From positions 1 to 64,000 of the forward strand of contig JAJEJG010000005.1 of the NCBI GenBank assembly GCA_022828225.1: a DNA stretch of 64,000 nucleotides, read 5' to 3'. Source of the stretch: Nitrospirales bacterium (GTDB lineage Bacteria > Nitrospirota > Nitrospiria > Nitrospirales > UBA8639). Below the pieces are notes generated by a model. That model ran no database searches, was not told the DNA's origin, and was given only the letters and a program-made list of their open reading frames with translations. Positions 44,154-52,943 of this stretch are shown here, one piece after another; the stretch's first letter is position 1, and each line of letters starts with the position of its first letter. The position numbers and the translations under genes are program-made.

Positions 44154-45563
44154 ATGGCGAATCAGCCTGACAGTGTGGCGACCCTGCGTTCGTCACCGCT
44201 CCCGCCGCAAGGGTCAAATGCGGTTCCCGAACTCACGGGCGGGTGGCCGTTGCTCGGCCATCTGCCTGATTTTCTCAAGGATCCGGTCTTGATGTTGAGC
44301 CGCGGCTGGCGCGAGCAGGGCGAACTCTTCCGGTTCCGGCTCGGTCCCCGCGAGTTCGTGCTCTTCACGGGACCCGAAGCTCACGACTTTTACTTCAGAG
44401 CGCCCGAAGATCAGCTCAACGCCAAAGCCGTCTATCAGTTCACGATACCTATCTTCGGACGCGGCGTGGCTTACGACGCCTCCCCCGAGCTCATGGACGA
44501 GCAACTGGGATTTCTGTTTCCGGCGCTCCGCGAAGCCGCGATGAGCAGGTTTGCCCGCATCATGTTCGAGGAGACAACAAGGTTCGCCGACTCCCTTGGC
44601 GAGGATGGGGCAGTCGATCTGCCGGTCGCGATGAACGAGCTCACCGTCAAGATCGCCAGTCGTTGCCTCATTGGCCAGGAAGTCAGGGATCAGGTAGACG
44701 CGGGCTTTGCGGACGCATATCACGATCTGCAAAAAGGCATTAACACCTTGGGATTTTTTCTCCCCAGACTTCCGACCGCAGCGCATCGAAGCCGTGACCG
44801 GGCCCGGCGAAAAGTGGCCGAGCTCTTCAGCCGGATCATGGCGGGTCGTCGGCTTTCCGCGGCCAAACCCGACGATTTCATGCAGGCACTCATGCACGCC
44901 CGTTACAAGGACGGCCACGCGTTGAGCGACGACGAAATTACCGGAATCCTGCTGACGGTGCTGTTCGCAGGCCAACACACCAGCGCGGTACTCGCAACTT
45001 GGACCGGTCTGGAACTCCTGAGGGCGCCGTCATACCTGGAGCGGGTCAAAGACGAGATCCGGGACGTCTACCGCGAGGCGGGAGCCATGACCCTGGCGAG
45101 TCTCAAACGACAAACGGCGCTGGAACACGCCGTGCGTGAGAACGAGCGGCTGCATCCGCCGTTGATCATGCTGATCCGCAAGGCGCTCAAACCTTTGCGT
45201 TACAAGGACCATCTCGTGCCTGCCGGCACCCTGGCCATGGTGTCCCCGGCGGTCTCCCACCGCTTGCCCCACGTATTTGCCGACCCGGAGCGGTTCTCCC
45301 CGGAGCGTTTTGATCCCCCCGCCTGCGAGGACAAACAACACCAGTACGCCTTGATCGGTTTCGGCGGCGGCAAACACGTGTGTATGGGGAAACATTTTGC
45401 TTACCTGCAACTGAAAGCGATCTGGACCGTGCTGCTCGATCGCTTCGATTTTCATCTCGACACGGCGTTTCCCGCCCCGAATTACGGCAGCTGGGTGACG
45501 GGGCCCAAGGCACCATGCCGGCTCAGCTACCACCGCCGCTCGCAGGCGAGCATTGTCCAATGA
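44154..45563 (+). CDS. cyp51: sterol 14alpha-demethylase, cytochrome P450 CYP51
   Basis: CYP51 removes the 14alpha-methyl group of lanosterol-type sterols. The 469-residue protein has the CYP51-specific substrate-recognition site YQFTIPIFGRGVAYDA at residues 94-109 and the I-helix motif FAGQHTSAVLATW. ExxR is seen as ENERLHPP, and the heme loop FGGGKHVCMGKHFAYLQ has its Cys near 410. There is no N-terminal membrane anchor. The ATG at 44154 with GAGGGCAGGA upstream is preferred over the longer frame that starts inside the reductase gene. Its stop overlaps the next start (ATGA). Confidence 0.96.
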   Translation: MANQPDSVATLRSSPLPPQGSNAVPELTGGWPLLGHLPDFLKDPVLMLSRGWREQGELFRFRLGPREFVLFTGPEAHDFYFRAPEDQLNAKAVYQFTIPIFGRGVAYDASPELMDEQLGFLFPALREAAMSRFARIMFEETTRFADSLGEDGAVDLPVAMNELTVKIASRCLIGQEVRDQVDAGFADAYHDLQKGINTLGFFLPRLPTAAHRSRDRARRKVAELFSRIMAGRRLSAAKPDDFMQALMHARYKDGHALSDDEITGILLTVLFAGQHTSAVLATWTGLELLRAPSYLERVKDEIRDVYREAGAMTLASLKRQTALEHAVRENERLHPPLIMLIRKALKPLRYKDHLVPAGTLAMVSPAVSHRLPHVFADPERFSPERFDPPACEDKQHQYALIGFGGGKHVCMGKHFAYLQLKAIWTVLLDRFDFHLDTAFPAPNYGSWVTGPKAPCRLSYHRRSQASIVQ

Positions 45564-48500
45564 GCGACACGAATCTTGGACACTACGACGTCGTCATTGT
45601 CGGCGCGGGTCCGGTGGGCAGCTTGTGTGCGCTCGCCCACGCGCGGAAAGGGGCCCGGGTGGCTTTGCTCGAAGCCAATCCCAACGCTTCGAAACGAATG
45701 GCGGGCGAATGGCTGCATCCGCCCGCCGTGCGCATGTTGCGCGAGGTCGGGATCAGGCTCGATGCACAGCCCCGCAGCACCATCGGTAAAGGATTCGTGG
45801 TGTTCCCGGAAGACGGCTCGGAGCCCATCATGCTTCCTTATCCGGAAGGACTTCACGGTTTGGCGTGCGAGCATGCGGCGATAGTCTCGAATCTGCGTGA
45901 AGCGATCGAGAACGAGCCTGGCGTCGACTTTATTACCTATGCGCGGGTACGTACGGTCGAAGACGAGCGGGGCACTTTCAGCCGTAACGGCAGCGCTGAA
46001 ACCGTGACCGCCGCACGGATTGTCGGCGCCGACGGCCGGGCCTCGATCGTGCGTCGATCGTTGGGGTTGTCGGTAAAACCCAAGACGTGTTCGCGGATGG
46101 TGGGGGTCACGGTAGGTGGGGTGGATTTGCCGCTGGAGGGTTATGGGCATGTGCTGTGTGGCGGGCCGGGTCCGATTCTCATGTACCGTGTGGGAGAGCA
46201 TTATGTCCGAGTCATCGTCGATGTCCCGTCGGATGGCTGGACACCCGGGGACCGAGTCGGCTTCATATCGGACGCGTATGCCGGTTTGTTGCCGGAAAAG
46301 CTCAGGGCTGCATTTGTCGAAGCGCTGCGGACGGGACAATGCCACACCGCGGCCAATGAACTGAGCCCGCGCGTCACATACGGGACCCCGCGTCGAGTGC
46401 TGATCGGCGACGCGGCCGGGCACTACCATCCCTTGACGGCGGTGGGAATGACCCTCGGGTTCGGCGATGCGTTGGCGCTGGCCGAGAGCAAGGACTTTCA
46501 CGACTTCACGACCAAGCGCTTCTATGCGACCCAAACTCCGGAACTGCTCGCCATGGAACTCTACGAGGTCTTTGCCGATCACCGGGCCGAGGTGGTGGCG
46601 GTCAGACACGCGATCTACCGGCGTTGGCGAACAAATTCCTCGTTCCGCAACCGGACCATGCGTTTGCTCGCCTGTGAAGACATGTCGTTATCCCGTATGG
46701 CTCTCGCGGGTTGCGCGATGGTGGTCCGGGCGGTTGCCGGGGAAATTCCGCGATCCTTCAATCAGTACGCCTGGTGCCGGGCCCGCGACGTGGTTCAGGC
46801 GCTCGCCGTTCGTCTCGCCTGGCTCCTGCGTGGCGTCATACATCTGCGCAAGGCGAAAGGCGAGGGCGGAGAAAAAGAGGAGCAAACTCGGGACACCCTG
46901 GCACACGCGCTTCTGGTCTCCATACCATCAAGCATAAGTCAGCACCAGCCCATCCGTCCGAAGGAGGTTGTATCACCCGATGCCGGTCCGGCATTGAGGA
47001 ACGCGAGCGCGCGCCTGTTATATCTCCAGGATGAGGATGGCGCCTGGGAAGGTGAGATGGTCTGGTGTCCCATGCTCACCGCGCAATACGTGCTGCTCCA
47101 CCACATTCTGGAGCGGCCGCTCGAGCCGGGCCGGCGCCGGCGCGTCCTGCGCTCCTTCGAACGGACACGCCTCGAAGGAGGCACATGGGGTTTACACGAG
47201 CACTCCCCACCCAACCTGTTCGTCACGACCCTGGTTTACGTCGCAGCGAGAGTACTCGGTATCGAGCGGGATGATCCGTTGGTCGAACCAGCCAGGCGAT
47301 TCCTGCAAGCAGAGGGGGTTCTCGGTATCCCGAGCTGGGGCAAATTCTGGCTGGCGCTCCTCAATCTCTACGACTGGCGCGGAATCAACGCCGTCCTTCC
47401 GGAACTCTGGAGCCTGCCGCGCTGGATCGCGTTACATCCCTCGAATTGGTACTGCCATACCCGGCTCATCTACATGGCGATGGCTGCGATTTACCCGCAT
47501 GGGTTTCGAACACCCGTCACGTCTTTGATCGCGGCGTTACGAGAGGAGCTGTTTCCCCAGGGGTTTGCCAACGTGGATTTTTCCGCGGGCCGCAATCGCT
47601 TGCGAGGCGCCGACCTCTACGCGCGACCCAGTGCGTGGCTCCGCGTTGGATATGGGTTCGCGCGGTTGTTCGAACGGTTCCACAACACACGTCTCCGCGC
47701 CCGATGTATGGACGCGATCATCCGGCAGATCAAATGGGAGTTGCACACCACCAGCCATACGAGCATCTCTCCGGTCAGCGGACTTCTCAACATCCTTGCC
47801 TTATGGCTGCATGATCCCAACGATCCCGACTGCCGCCAGGCGCTCGCGCAACTGGAAGGCTGGATCTGGGAAGACGAGGAGGACGGTACGCGCGTCACCG
47901 GAGCGAGAAGCGCCTCGTGGGATACCGGATTCGCCCTGCAGGCGCTGGCGACGGTGCCCAAGCTCGACGGGGTTCGAAACGCCCTCCGACGCGGTGCCGA
48001 CTTCCTGCGCAGCCAACAAATCGGCGCCAGCTTCGAAGGATTTCGCGAGGCGTATCGGAACGACCCCAAAGGCGGCTGGTGTTTTGCCGGGGTCTGGCAT
48101 GGCTGGCCGGTAACTGACTGCACCGCGGAAGCGGTGCTCGGGATTCTCGCCGCCGACCGCGAGGCCACGAGCACAGCGGCGCTCGACAACGCGGTTCGGT
48201 TCATGTTGCGTGGCCAGAACCACGACGGCGGCTTCGGCAGCTATGAGGCACAGCGCTCTTTGTTTGGTCTCGAGTGGCTGAATCCGGCCGAGATGTTCGG
48301 CGACTCGATGACCGAGCATTCCTATGTTGAGTGCACCGCGTCCTGCCTGGCCGCACTCGCCGCCTGCAGGGAGCACTTCCCAGACATCACGAATCGGGCG
48401 ATGACGAGCGCCATGTCACGGGCTGACGCCTGGCTTCGCCGAACCCAAGCGAGCGACGGGTCGTGGCGCGGCGTCTGGGGTGTTCAGTTCATCTATGGCA

Positions 48501-48949
48501 CCTTCTTTGGGATCAGGGGTCTGCTTGCCGCCGGGGCCCGTCCTGGTGATCCGGCGTTACGTCTGGCCTGCCGATGGCTCCTGGACCGGCAACGGAGCGA
48601 CGGAGGATGGGGTGAGCATCACAGTGGTTGCATGACCGGCCGGTATGTCGCGCATGAGGAAAGTCAAGTTATTCACACCGCGTGGGCATTGATTGCGCTC
48701 CTCGAGGCGGGCGATTCGAACTGGTCCACGATTGCGCGAGGCGCCCGGTTCTTGCTCAGCACTCAAGACGCGGATGGGGCATGGCCCAAGCAAGATATGG
48801 CCGGGGTCTTTTTCCGCACGGCGCTATTGGACTACGTCCTGTATCGACAGTATTTTCCCCTACACGCACTCGGTCTCTACGAGCAACGGCGCCGGGCCAG
48901 GCTGGACCTGACGCCCGCCGTCTCCCTTACCGCCTTCGCAACTGACTGA
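45560..48949 (+). CDS. fused squalene monooxygenase and oxidosqualene cyclase
   Basis: One uninterrupted 1129-residue frame joins two consecutive sterol enzymes. Residues about 1-425 are an FAD monooxygenase: DVVIVGAGPVGS (10-21), RMAGEWLHPPAVRML and GDAAGHYHPLTAVGMT (about 283-298), matching squalene epoxidase GD-HPLTGGGMT. A charged linker (about 430-475) follows. Residues about 476-1129 are a triterpene cyclase with QW repeats (DEDGAWEGE, NHDGGFGSYE, RSDGGWGEHH), catalytic WPVTDCTAEAV (Asp853) and FGDSMTEHSYVECTAS. DCTAE instead of DxDD marks an oxidosqualene, not squalene, cyclase. Val851 favours lanosterol- over cycloartenol-type chemistry. The ATG overlaps the CYP51 stop. It would convert squalene via 2,3-oxidosqualene to the first sterol. 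Confidence 0.93.
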   Translation: MSDTNLGHYDVVIVGAGPVGSLCALAHARKGARVALLEANPNASKRMAGEWLHPPAVRMLREVGIRLDAQPRSTIGKGFVVFPEDGSEPIMLPYPEGLHGLACEHAAIVSNLREAIENEPGVDFITYARVRTVEDERGTFSRNGSAETVTAARIVGADGRASIVRRSLGLSVKPKTCSRMVGVTVGGVDLPLEGYGHVLCGGPGPILMYRVGEHYVRVIVDVPSDGWTPGDRVGFISDAYAGLLPEKLRAAFVEALRTGQCHTAANELSPRVTYGTPRRVLIGDAAGHYHPLTAVGMTLGFGDALALAESKDFHDFTTKRFYATQTPELLAMELYEVFADHRAEVVAVRHAIYRRWRTNSSFRNRTMRLLACEDMSLSRMALAGCAMVVRAVAGEIPRSFNQYAWCRARDVVQALAVRLAWLLRGVIHLRKAKGEGGEKEEQTRDTLAHALLVSIPSSISQHQPIRPKEVVSPDAGPALRNASARLLYLQDEDGAWEGEMVWCPMLTAQYVLLHHILERPLEPGRRRRVLRSFERTRLEGGTWGLHEHSPPNLFVTTLVYVAARVLGIERDDPLVEPARRFLQAEGVLGIPSWGKFWLALLNLYDWRGINAVLPELWSLPRWIALHPSNWYCHTRLIYMAMAAIYPHGFRTPVTSLIAALREELFPQGFANVDFSAGRNRLRGADLYARPSAWLRVGYGFARLFERFHNTRLRARCMDAIIRQIKWELHTTSHTSISPVSGLLNILALWLHDPNDPDCRQALAQLEGWIWEDEEDGTRVTGARSASWDTGFALQALATVPKLDGVRNALRRGADFLRSQQIGASFEGFREAYRNDPKGGWCFAGVWHGWPVTDCTAEAVLGILAADREATSTAALDNAVRFMLRGQNHDGGFGSYEAQRSLFGLEWLNPAEMFGDSMTEHSYVECTASCLAALAACREHFPDITNRAMTSAMSRADAWLRRTQASDGSWRGVWGVQFIYGTFFGIRGLLAAGARPGDPALRLACRWLLDRQRSDGGWGEHHSGCMTGRYVAHEESQVIHTAWALIALLEAGDSNWSTIARGARFLLSTQDADGAWPKQDMAGVFFRTALLDYVLYRQYFPLHALGLYEQRRRARLDLTPAVSLTAFATD

Positions 48950-49011
48950 AGCGGTATGTTCTTCCAACCGCTCTGCGAGAAGGTTATCCTCAAGCCATGG
49001 ATTTGAGAGAG

Positions 49012-49752
49012 CTATTTTGCGTTGAGCGGCGCCAGCCGTTCGACGGCCTTCCCGTGAATGATGCGGTCGTGAGCATCTTTCGACGGTAAGCTTATCGCGC
49101 GTTCGAGCAGGTCGCGCGCTTTTGCGCGGTTGCCAATGGCATCCAGACTCAGAAGGCCGAACGCATACTCGAGAAACACCACTTTTTCTTGAGGGGCCAA
49201 TTCGACCGCCCGCTTGAAATGCGCAAGAGCCTCATCTTCGCTCGCCCCATAGAGCAGAGCAGCAATTAGTCCCCCGTTGCTTATGACTCCCGCGTGCCAA
49301 ACGGCGAAGCTCACATGGGCGGCTGCCAAGTCCGGGGCCAGCCGTAGCACTTCTTGAATGGCATTGCGCACTTTGCCGGCATAGCCCTCGCGCAACGCCT
49401 CCAATACTCCGGTCACCTGCGCGCGGCGGCCCATGGCATGGGCCAATTGGAGATGGGCCTCCGGGTTGACCGCGTCGAGCCGGATCGCCTTTCGCGCGAG
49501 TTCCACGGCTCGTCTGAACACGCCCTCCTTTTCGCTATCCGGCGCAATGTAGTAGCCGTATATCGCCAGTGAATTGGCCGCCAAAGCATAGCCTTCGGAG
49601 GTGTCGAGCACCTGGGCAAGATCGGCGGCCTCCGTGAAGCGGCCCTCGGTATATGCGGTACGTGCCTCTTCGATCGACTGCGCGCCGGCGGTCCCCGCGA
49701 GCACGAATATGTACCCGATTGTCAGCAAGGTGCGGAATACGGACTTGTTCAT
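49012..49752 (-). CDS. secreted TPR-like helical-repeat protein
   Basis: The 246-residue product starts at an ATG with AGGAAG seven bases upstream and a signal peptide (KSVFRTLLTIGYIFVLAGTA, cleavage near AGA-QS). The mature part consists of TPR-like helical pairs, such as ARTAYTEGRFTEAADLAQVL and EALAHFKRAVELAPQEKVVF. It lies 96 bp downstream of the RND transporter gene on the same strand and converges with the sterol operon (62 bp between stops). In M. capsulatus a helical-repeat envelope protein (BstC) accompanies an RND sterol transporter, so an analogous periplasmic role is plausible, not proven. Confidence 0.8.
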   Translation of the reverse strand: MNKSVFRTLLTIGYIFVLAGTAGAQSIEEARTAYTEGRFTEAADLAQVLDTSEGYALAANSLAIYGYYIAPDSEKEGVFRRAVELARKAIRLDAVNPEAHLQLAHAMGRRAQVTGVLEALREGYAGKVRNAIQEVLRLAPDLAAAHVSFAVWHAGVISNGGLIAALLYGASEDEALAHFKRAVELAPQEKVVFLEYAFGLLSLDAIGNRAKARDLLERAISLPSKDAHDRIIHGKAVERLAPLNAK

Positions 49753-49848
49753 GAGAGGCTTCCTACTGACGGAGTTCCATGGCAATTTCGATTCAGGAAG
49801 GAGGCGCGAACGCCCCATGCGTCGATCGGGCTAGAGAGGAATGCATCG

Positions 49849-52137
49849 TTAAGTCTTCCGGTCGATGGTTATCAGCAAGGGCGGGAGGAGCAGGAAATCG
49901 AGGATCAGCGCGAAGCCGATCGTGAGCGCAACCAGGAAGCCGAGCATCCAACTGATCGCGAATCCCGACGAAGCGAACACCAGGAAGCCTAGCACCAGCA
50001 TCATGGTCGTGGTAAAAAGCGCCTGACCGACCGAACGAAAGGCGTAGTGCACCGCCTCTGGCGCGGAACGGCCCTCGCGACGCGCCTTCAGATACTTGCT
50101 CATGAGGTGGATCGTGTCATCGACGACGGTGCCGAAAGCGATCGCGGTCACGAGGGATCCGGCGGGTCCCACCTCGGCGTACAAGTAGCCCCAGACACCG
50201 AAGGCCATGAACGAGGGGATGAGGTTGGGCACGAGGCTGATGAGGCCGAGACGCACGCTCCTGAAAATCCCGATCAGGATCAGCGAAATGAGGATCATGC
50301 CGGTCACCGTACCCCACAACATGCTCTCGGTGTTCCGTATGGCCAGATGGGTGAAGATGAGGCTGTACCCCGATGCCTCGCCGGCGAGGTCGGGCGCGTT
50401 GGCGCGGAGCCACTCCTGCCCGCGCACTTCGAGTTTGCGCATTTCCTCGGACTTCAGCCTGTGGAGCGTGACGGTCATCCTTGTCGAGGATTTGCCGATG
50501 TCCATACGGTTGTTGAGGTCCATGCCGAAGGGAACCGAAAGCTCGTAGAGCAACAGGTATTGCGCGGCAAGCTCGGGATCTTCGGGCAGCCGGTAGAACG
50601 CCGGGTCGTCGCCGTGCATGTTCTTGTTGAGACGCTTCATGATGTCCGAAAACGCCTGAACGTGCGCCACTTCCGGCTGGGCCCGGTACCATTCGGCCAA
50701 AGCTTGGACCTTGCGCAGATAGCCGGGATCGGTGATGCCCCCTTCGCGTCCGGCTCTCAGGCTGTATTCCAGGGTTTCGACCCCGGTCAGGTTCTCGATG
50801 ACGAAGTCCGTATCACGCCGAAACTCGTAACGTTCATCCAAATGTTTCGTCCAGTTGTCCGTCAACTCGACGTGGGGCACGCCGGCCACCAGAACGACCG
50901 CGAAGGCGGCCATGGACCAGAGCAGGAGTACGCGGCGCGCCACGACGAAATCACCCAGCCGATCGAAAAACGTGGAATGCCCGCCGCGGACGGAAGTCGC
51001 GCGTAACGGCAGGACCAACAGTAGCGCCGGCAGAAGCGTCATGGAATACACGTAGGCGCAGAACACGCCGAACGCCACCAGGTTGCCGAGGACCCGGAAA
51101 GGCGGAGAGTCCGAGGCGTTCATGCTGAGGAACCCGATGATCGTCGTGGCCGTCGTCAGGAACACCGGCCAGGCATTGTCGCGTAGCGATTCGACCACCG
51201 CCGCGTCCCTGTCCAGACCTTGGCTCATGCCGGAGACAATCTTCTCGACCACGTGGACCGAGTGCGCGATGGCGATCGTCATGATGATGAGGGGAACGCC
51301 GGAGTTGGCGGCGTTGAGGACCAAGCCGGTCCAGCCGATGACGCCCATGGTGGAGCCGACAACGAACATGAGCACCGCGACGAGGGACAGTGTGCCGAAC
51401 AGGGAGCGCAGAAGAATGGCCGCGACGGACACGATGACGAGGAACGCGACTGGCGCGAGAATTCCCATGTCGTCCTGGGCCGCCTCCGTCATGACCCGGT
51501 TCACGAAGACGTTGCCGGTGACGTGATAGGCGATGTCCGGATGGACCGCCCGGGCTTCGTCCAGGAGACCGCGGAGATAGCGGAGAATCCGGATTTCCGC
51601 GGCGTCAGAATGATCGGGCAGGGCGAAACTGATGACCAGTCCGGCAACGCGCCCGTCGTGGGAGACGAGCCGGCCCGCGATACTGGGCTCATTTAACGCA
51701 ATCTCCTTGATCCGCGCGAGGTCATCGTCGCTCAGAGATCGAGCGTCGCCCACAAGCCGGTTGACGTTCAAGTCGTCTTCCACCGACTCGGTGTGGTTAT
51801 AGTTGGTCAGGGAGTCGACCCGTGTGGACGAGGGCACGCGCCACGCGGCCTCGGTCAACTCCTCGATAGCACCAAGCGCCTCGCGGGTGAAGATTGACCC
51901 TCCATTGGGCGCGATGGCGACCACCGCCGCATTGGTTGCCGTGTAGGTATCCTCCAGGGCGTCGAAGGCAAGGAGTTGAGGATTGTCCGCGTCCAACATG
52001 TCGCGCCAATCGTTGGACATGGTGATAAACTGGACTCCGGCCGTCAGAAACAACATAGCCGCCACAGCCGAGGCGAGGACCAGCCATCGGTAGCGCAACA
52101 TGAACGCGGCGTAGCGATCCAGAAATACGGAGGTCAT
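49849..52137 (-). CDS. RND/MMPL-family transporter, possible sterol exporter
   Basis: The 762-residue protein has the RND-like (MMPL/HpnN type) layout: N-terminal helix (about 16-35), a large periplasmic loop, a block of five helices (FLVIVSVAAILLRSLFGTLS onward), then a second loop and a second block ending SWMLGFLVALTIGFALILDF. This class moves lipids; HpnN moves hopanoids and BstA of M. capsulatus handles sterols. Next to the sterol operon and in one unit with a TPR-like protein, it is the best candidate for sterol transport. A GGAG ribosome site precedes the ATG. Confidence 0.85.
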   Translation of the reverse strand: MTSVFLDRYAAFMLRYRWLVLASAVAAMLFLTAGVQFITMSNDWRDMLDADNPQLLAFDALEDTYTATNAAVVAIAPNGGSIFTREALGAIEELTEAAWRVPSSTRVDSLTNYNHTESVEDDLNVNRLVGDARSLSDDDLARIKEIALNEPSIAGRLVSHDGRVAGLVISFALPDHSDAAEIRILRYLRGLLDEARAVHPDIAYHVTGNVFVNRVMTEAAQDDMGILAPVAFLVIVSVAAILLRSLFGTLSLVAVLMFVVGSTMGVIGWTGLVLNAANSGVPLIIMTIAIAHSVHVVEKIVSGMSQGLDRDAAVVESLRDNAWPVFLTTATTIIGFLSMNASDSPPFRVLGNLVAFGVFCAYVYSMTLLPALLLVLPLRATSVRGGHSTFFDRLGDFVVARRVLLLWSMAAFAVVLVAGVPHVELTDNWTKHLDERYEFRRDTDFVIENLTGVETLEYSLRAGREGGITDPGYLRKVQALAEWYRAQPEVAHVQAFSDIMKRLNKNMHGDDPAFYRLPEDPELAAQYLLLYELSVPFGMDLNNRMDIGKSSTRMTVTLHRLKSEEMRKLEVRGQEWLRANAPDLAGEASGYSLIFTHLAIRNTESMLWGTVTGMILISLILIGIFRSVRLGLISLVPNLIPSFMAFGVWGYLYAEVGPAGSLVTAIAFGTVVDDTIHLMSKYLKARREGRSAPEAVHYAFRSVGQALFTTTMMLVLGFLVFASSGFAISWMLGFLVALTIGFALILDFLLLPPLLITIDRKT

Positions 52138-52277
52138 GGGTTTGTTCTCCGGCGGTTTGTAGCCGCGTCGGACTCACCGGTTCCATCAGCGGTTGTCTGC
52201 TGGAAGTGCATCCCGGTCATCGCCACGCGAATTCTGGTGGGCAGAGCAGAGACATTCAGCATGCCACAGGTGAGAAC

Positions 52278-52306
52278 ACTATAGCTTAGCGGGTCCATGG
52301 AGTCTA
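52278..52306 (-). promoter_or_regulatory. promoter of the RND-TPR unit
   Basis: On the minus strand TAGACT (52301-52306), 17 bp, and TATAGT (52278-52283) form a sigma70-like promoter about 140 bp upstream of the RND start. TAAGCTATAGT and TGGACCC are shared exactly with the barrel-gene promoter at 39.27 kb. A TAGTGCA motif overlaps the -35 region on the plus strand at 52305-52311. Confidence 0.5.
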
Positions 52307-52415
52307 GTGCAGTTTATGTCTCTAGTCACGGCTTATTGAAAAGCCCATTTGTTGGGCTGCTCGCGGAACATAGTCTTTGATTTACCGGGCCGGGACAAAA
52401 CCCGTGGCTTGTCCA

Positions 52416-52784
52416 TCATTCGCTTGGCGATTCTTCACTCACGTCCAGTTTCTCCACGTAAAAACTCAGGCAATCTTTGATCTGCGCCACGGCGTCGATG
52501 GGGGTTTCATAGGCCCAGACGGCGTTACCGGCTGTCTGGTCATTGACGCGGACGGAAAAATATGAGGCATCGCCTTTGAATGGGCAGTGAGTGGTATGGT
52601 CCGTCCGCTGCAAATAGGACATCTGCACGTCGCTCCGCGGGATGTAATTCGCCGGCGGCAACGGTCCTTCCTTCAAGACCAGGGCTTGGGTGGTATCGGC
52701 AATAACGGTTCCGTTAAACGAGACTTTGACGCGATTGGGATTTTGCTCAATGGTAATCGCATGGGGATGGGATGGGCTACTCAT
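52416..52784 (-). CDS. DUF427 family protein
   Basis: The 122-residue protein matches DUF427: KVSFNGTVIADTTQALVLKE, PANYIPRSDVQMSYLQRTD, THCPFKGDASYFSV and WAYETPIDAVAQIKDCLSFY are the family phrases. No function is established for the domain. I chose Met at 52784 because AAAGGAG lies just upstream; the frame is open 16 codons further. Confidence 0.92.
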   Translation of the reverse strand: MSSPSHPHAITIEQNPNRVKVSFNGTVIADTTQALVLKEGPLPPANYIPRSDVQMSYLQRTDHTTHCPFKGDASYFSVRVNDQTAGNAVWAYETPIDAVAQIKDCLSFYVEKLDVSEESPSE

Positions 52785-52943
52785 ACGGTTTCTCCTTTCT
52801 TTATCGCACGAACGGGCGCATAATCGACGCACTCCTGACGTTGGTTTTCACTGCTATTATGTTATGTGATACGCTCTTGCCTCGGCAATTATAGACCTTC
52901 ACGGAAAAAGAACTTACCTGCGAAACGAACGCTGGCAAAGTAG

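Noticed and set aside
45560-48949. Squalene-hopene cyclase for the C-terminal domain
   Set aside because: The catalytic motif is DCTAE, not DxDD, and YVECTAS and neighbouring CYP51/SMT/C14-reductase genes fit an oxidosqualene cyclase.
36044-52137. Mobile genomic island with integrase and attachment sites
   Set aside because: No integrase, transposase, tRNA target or direct-repeat borders were found around the sterol locus, so an island is only a possibility.
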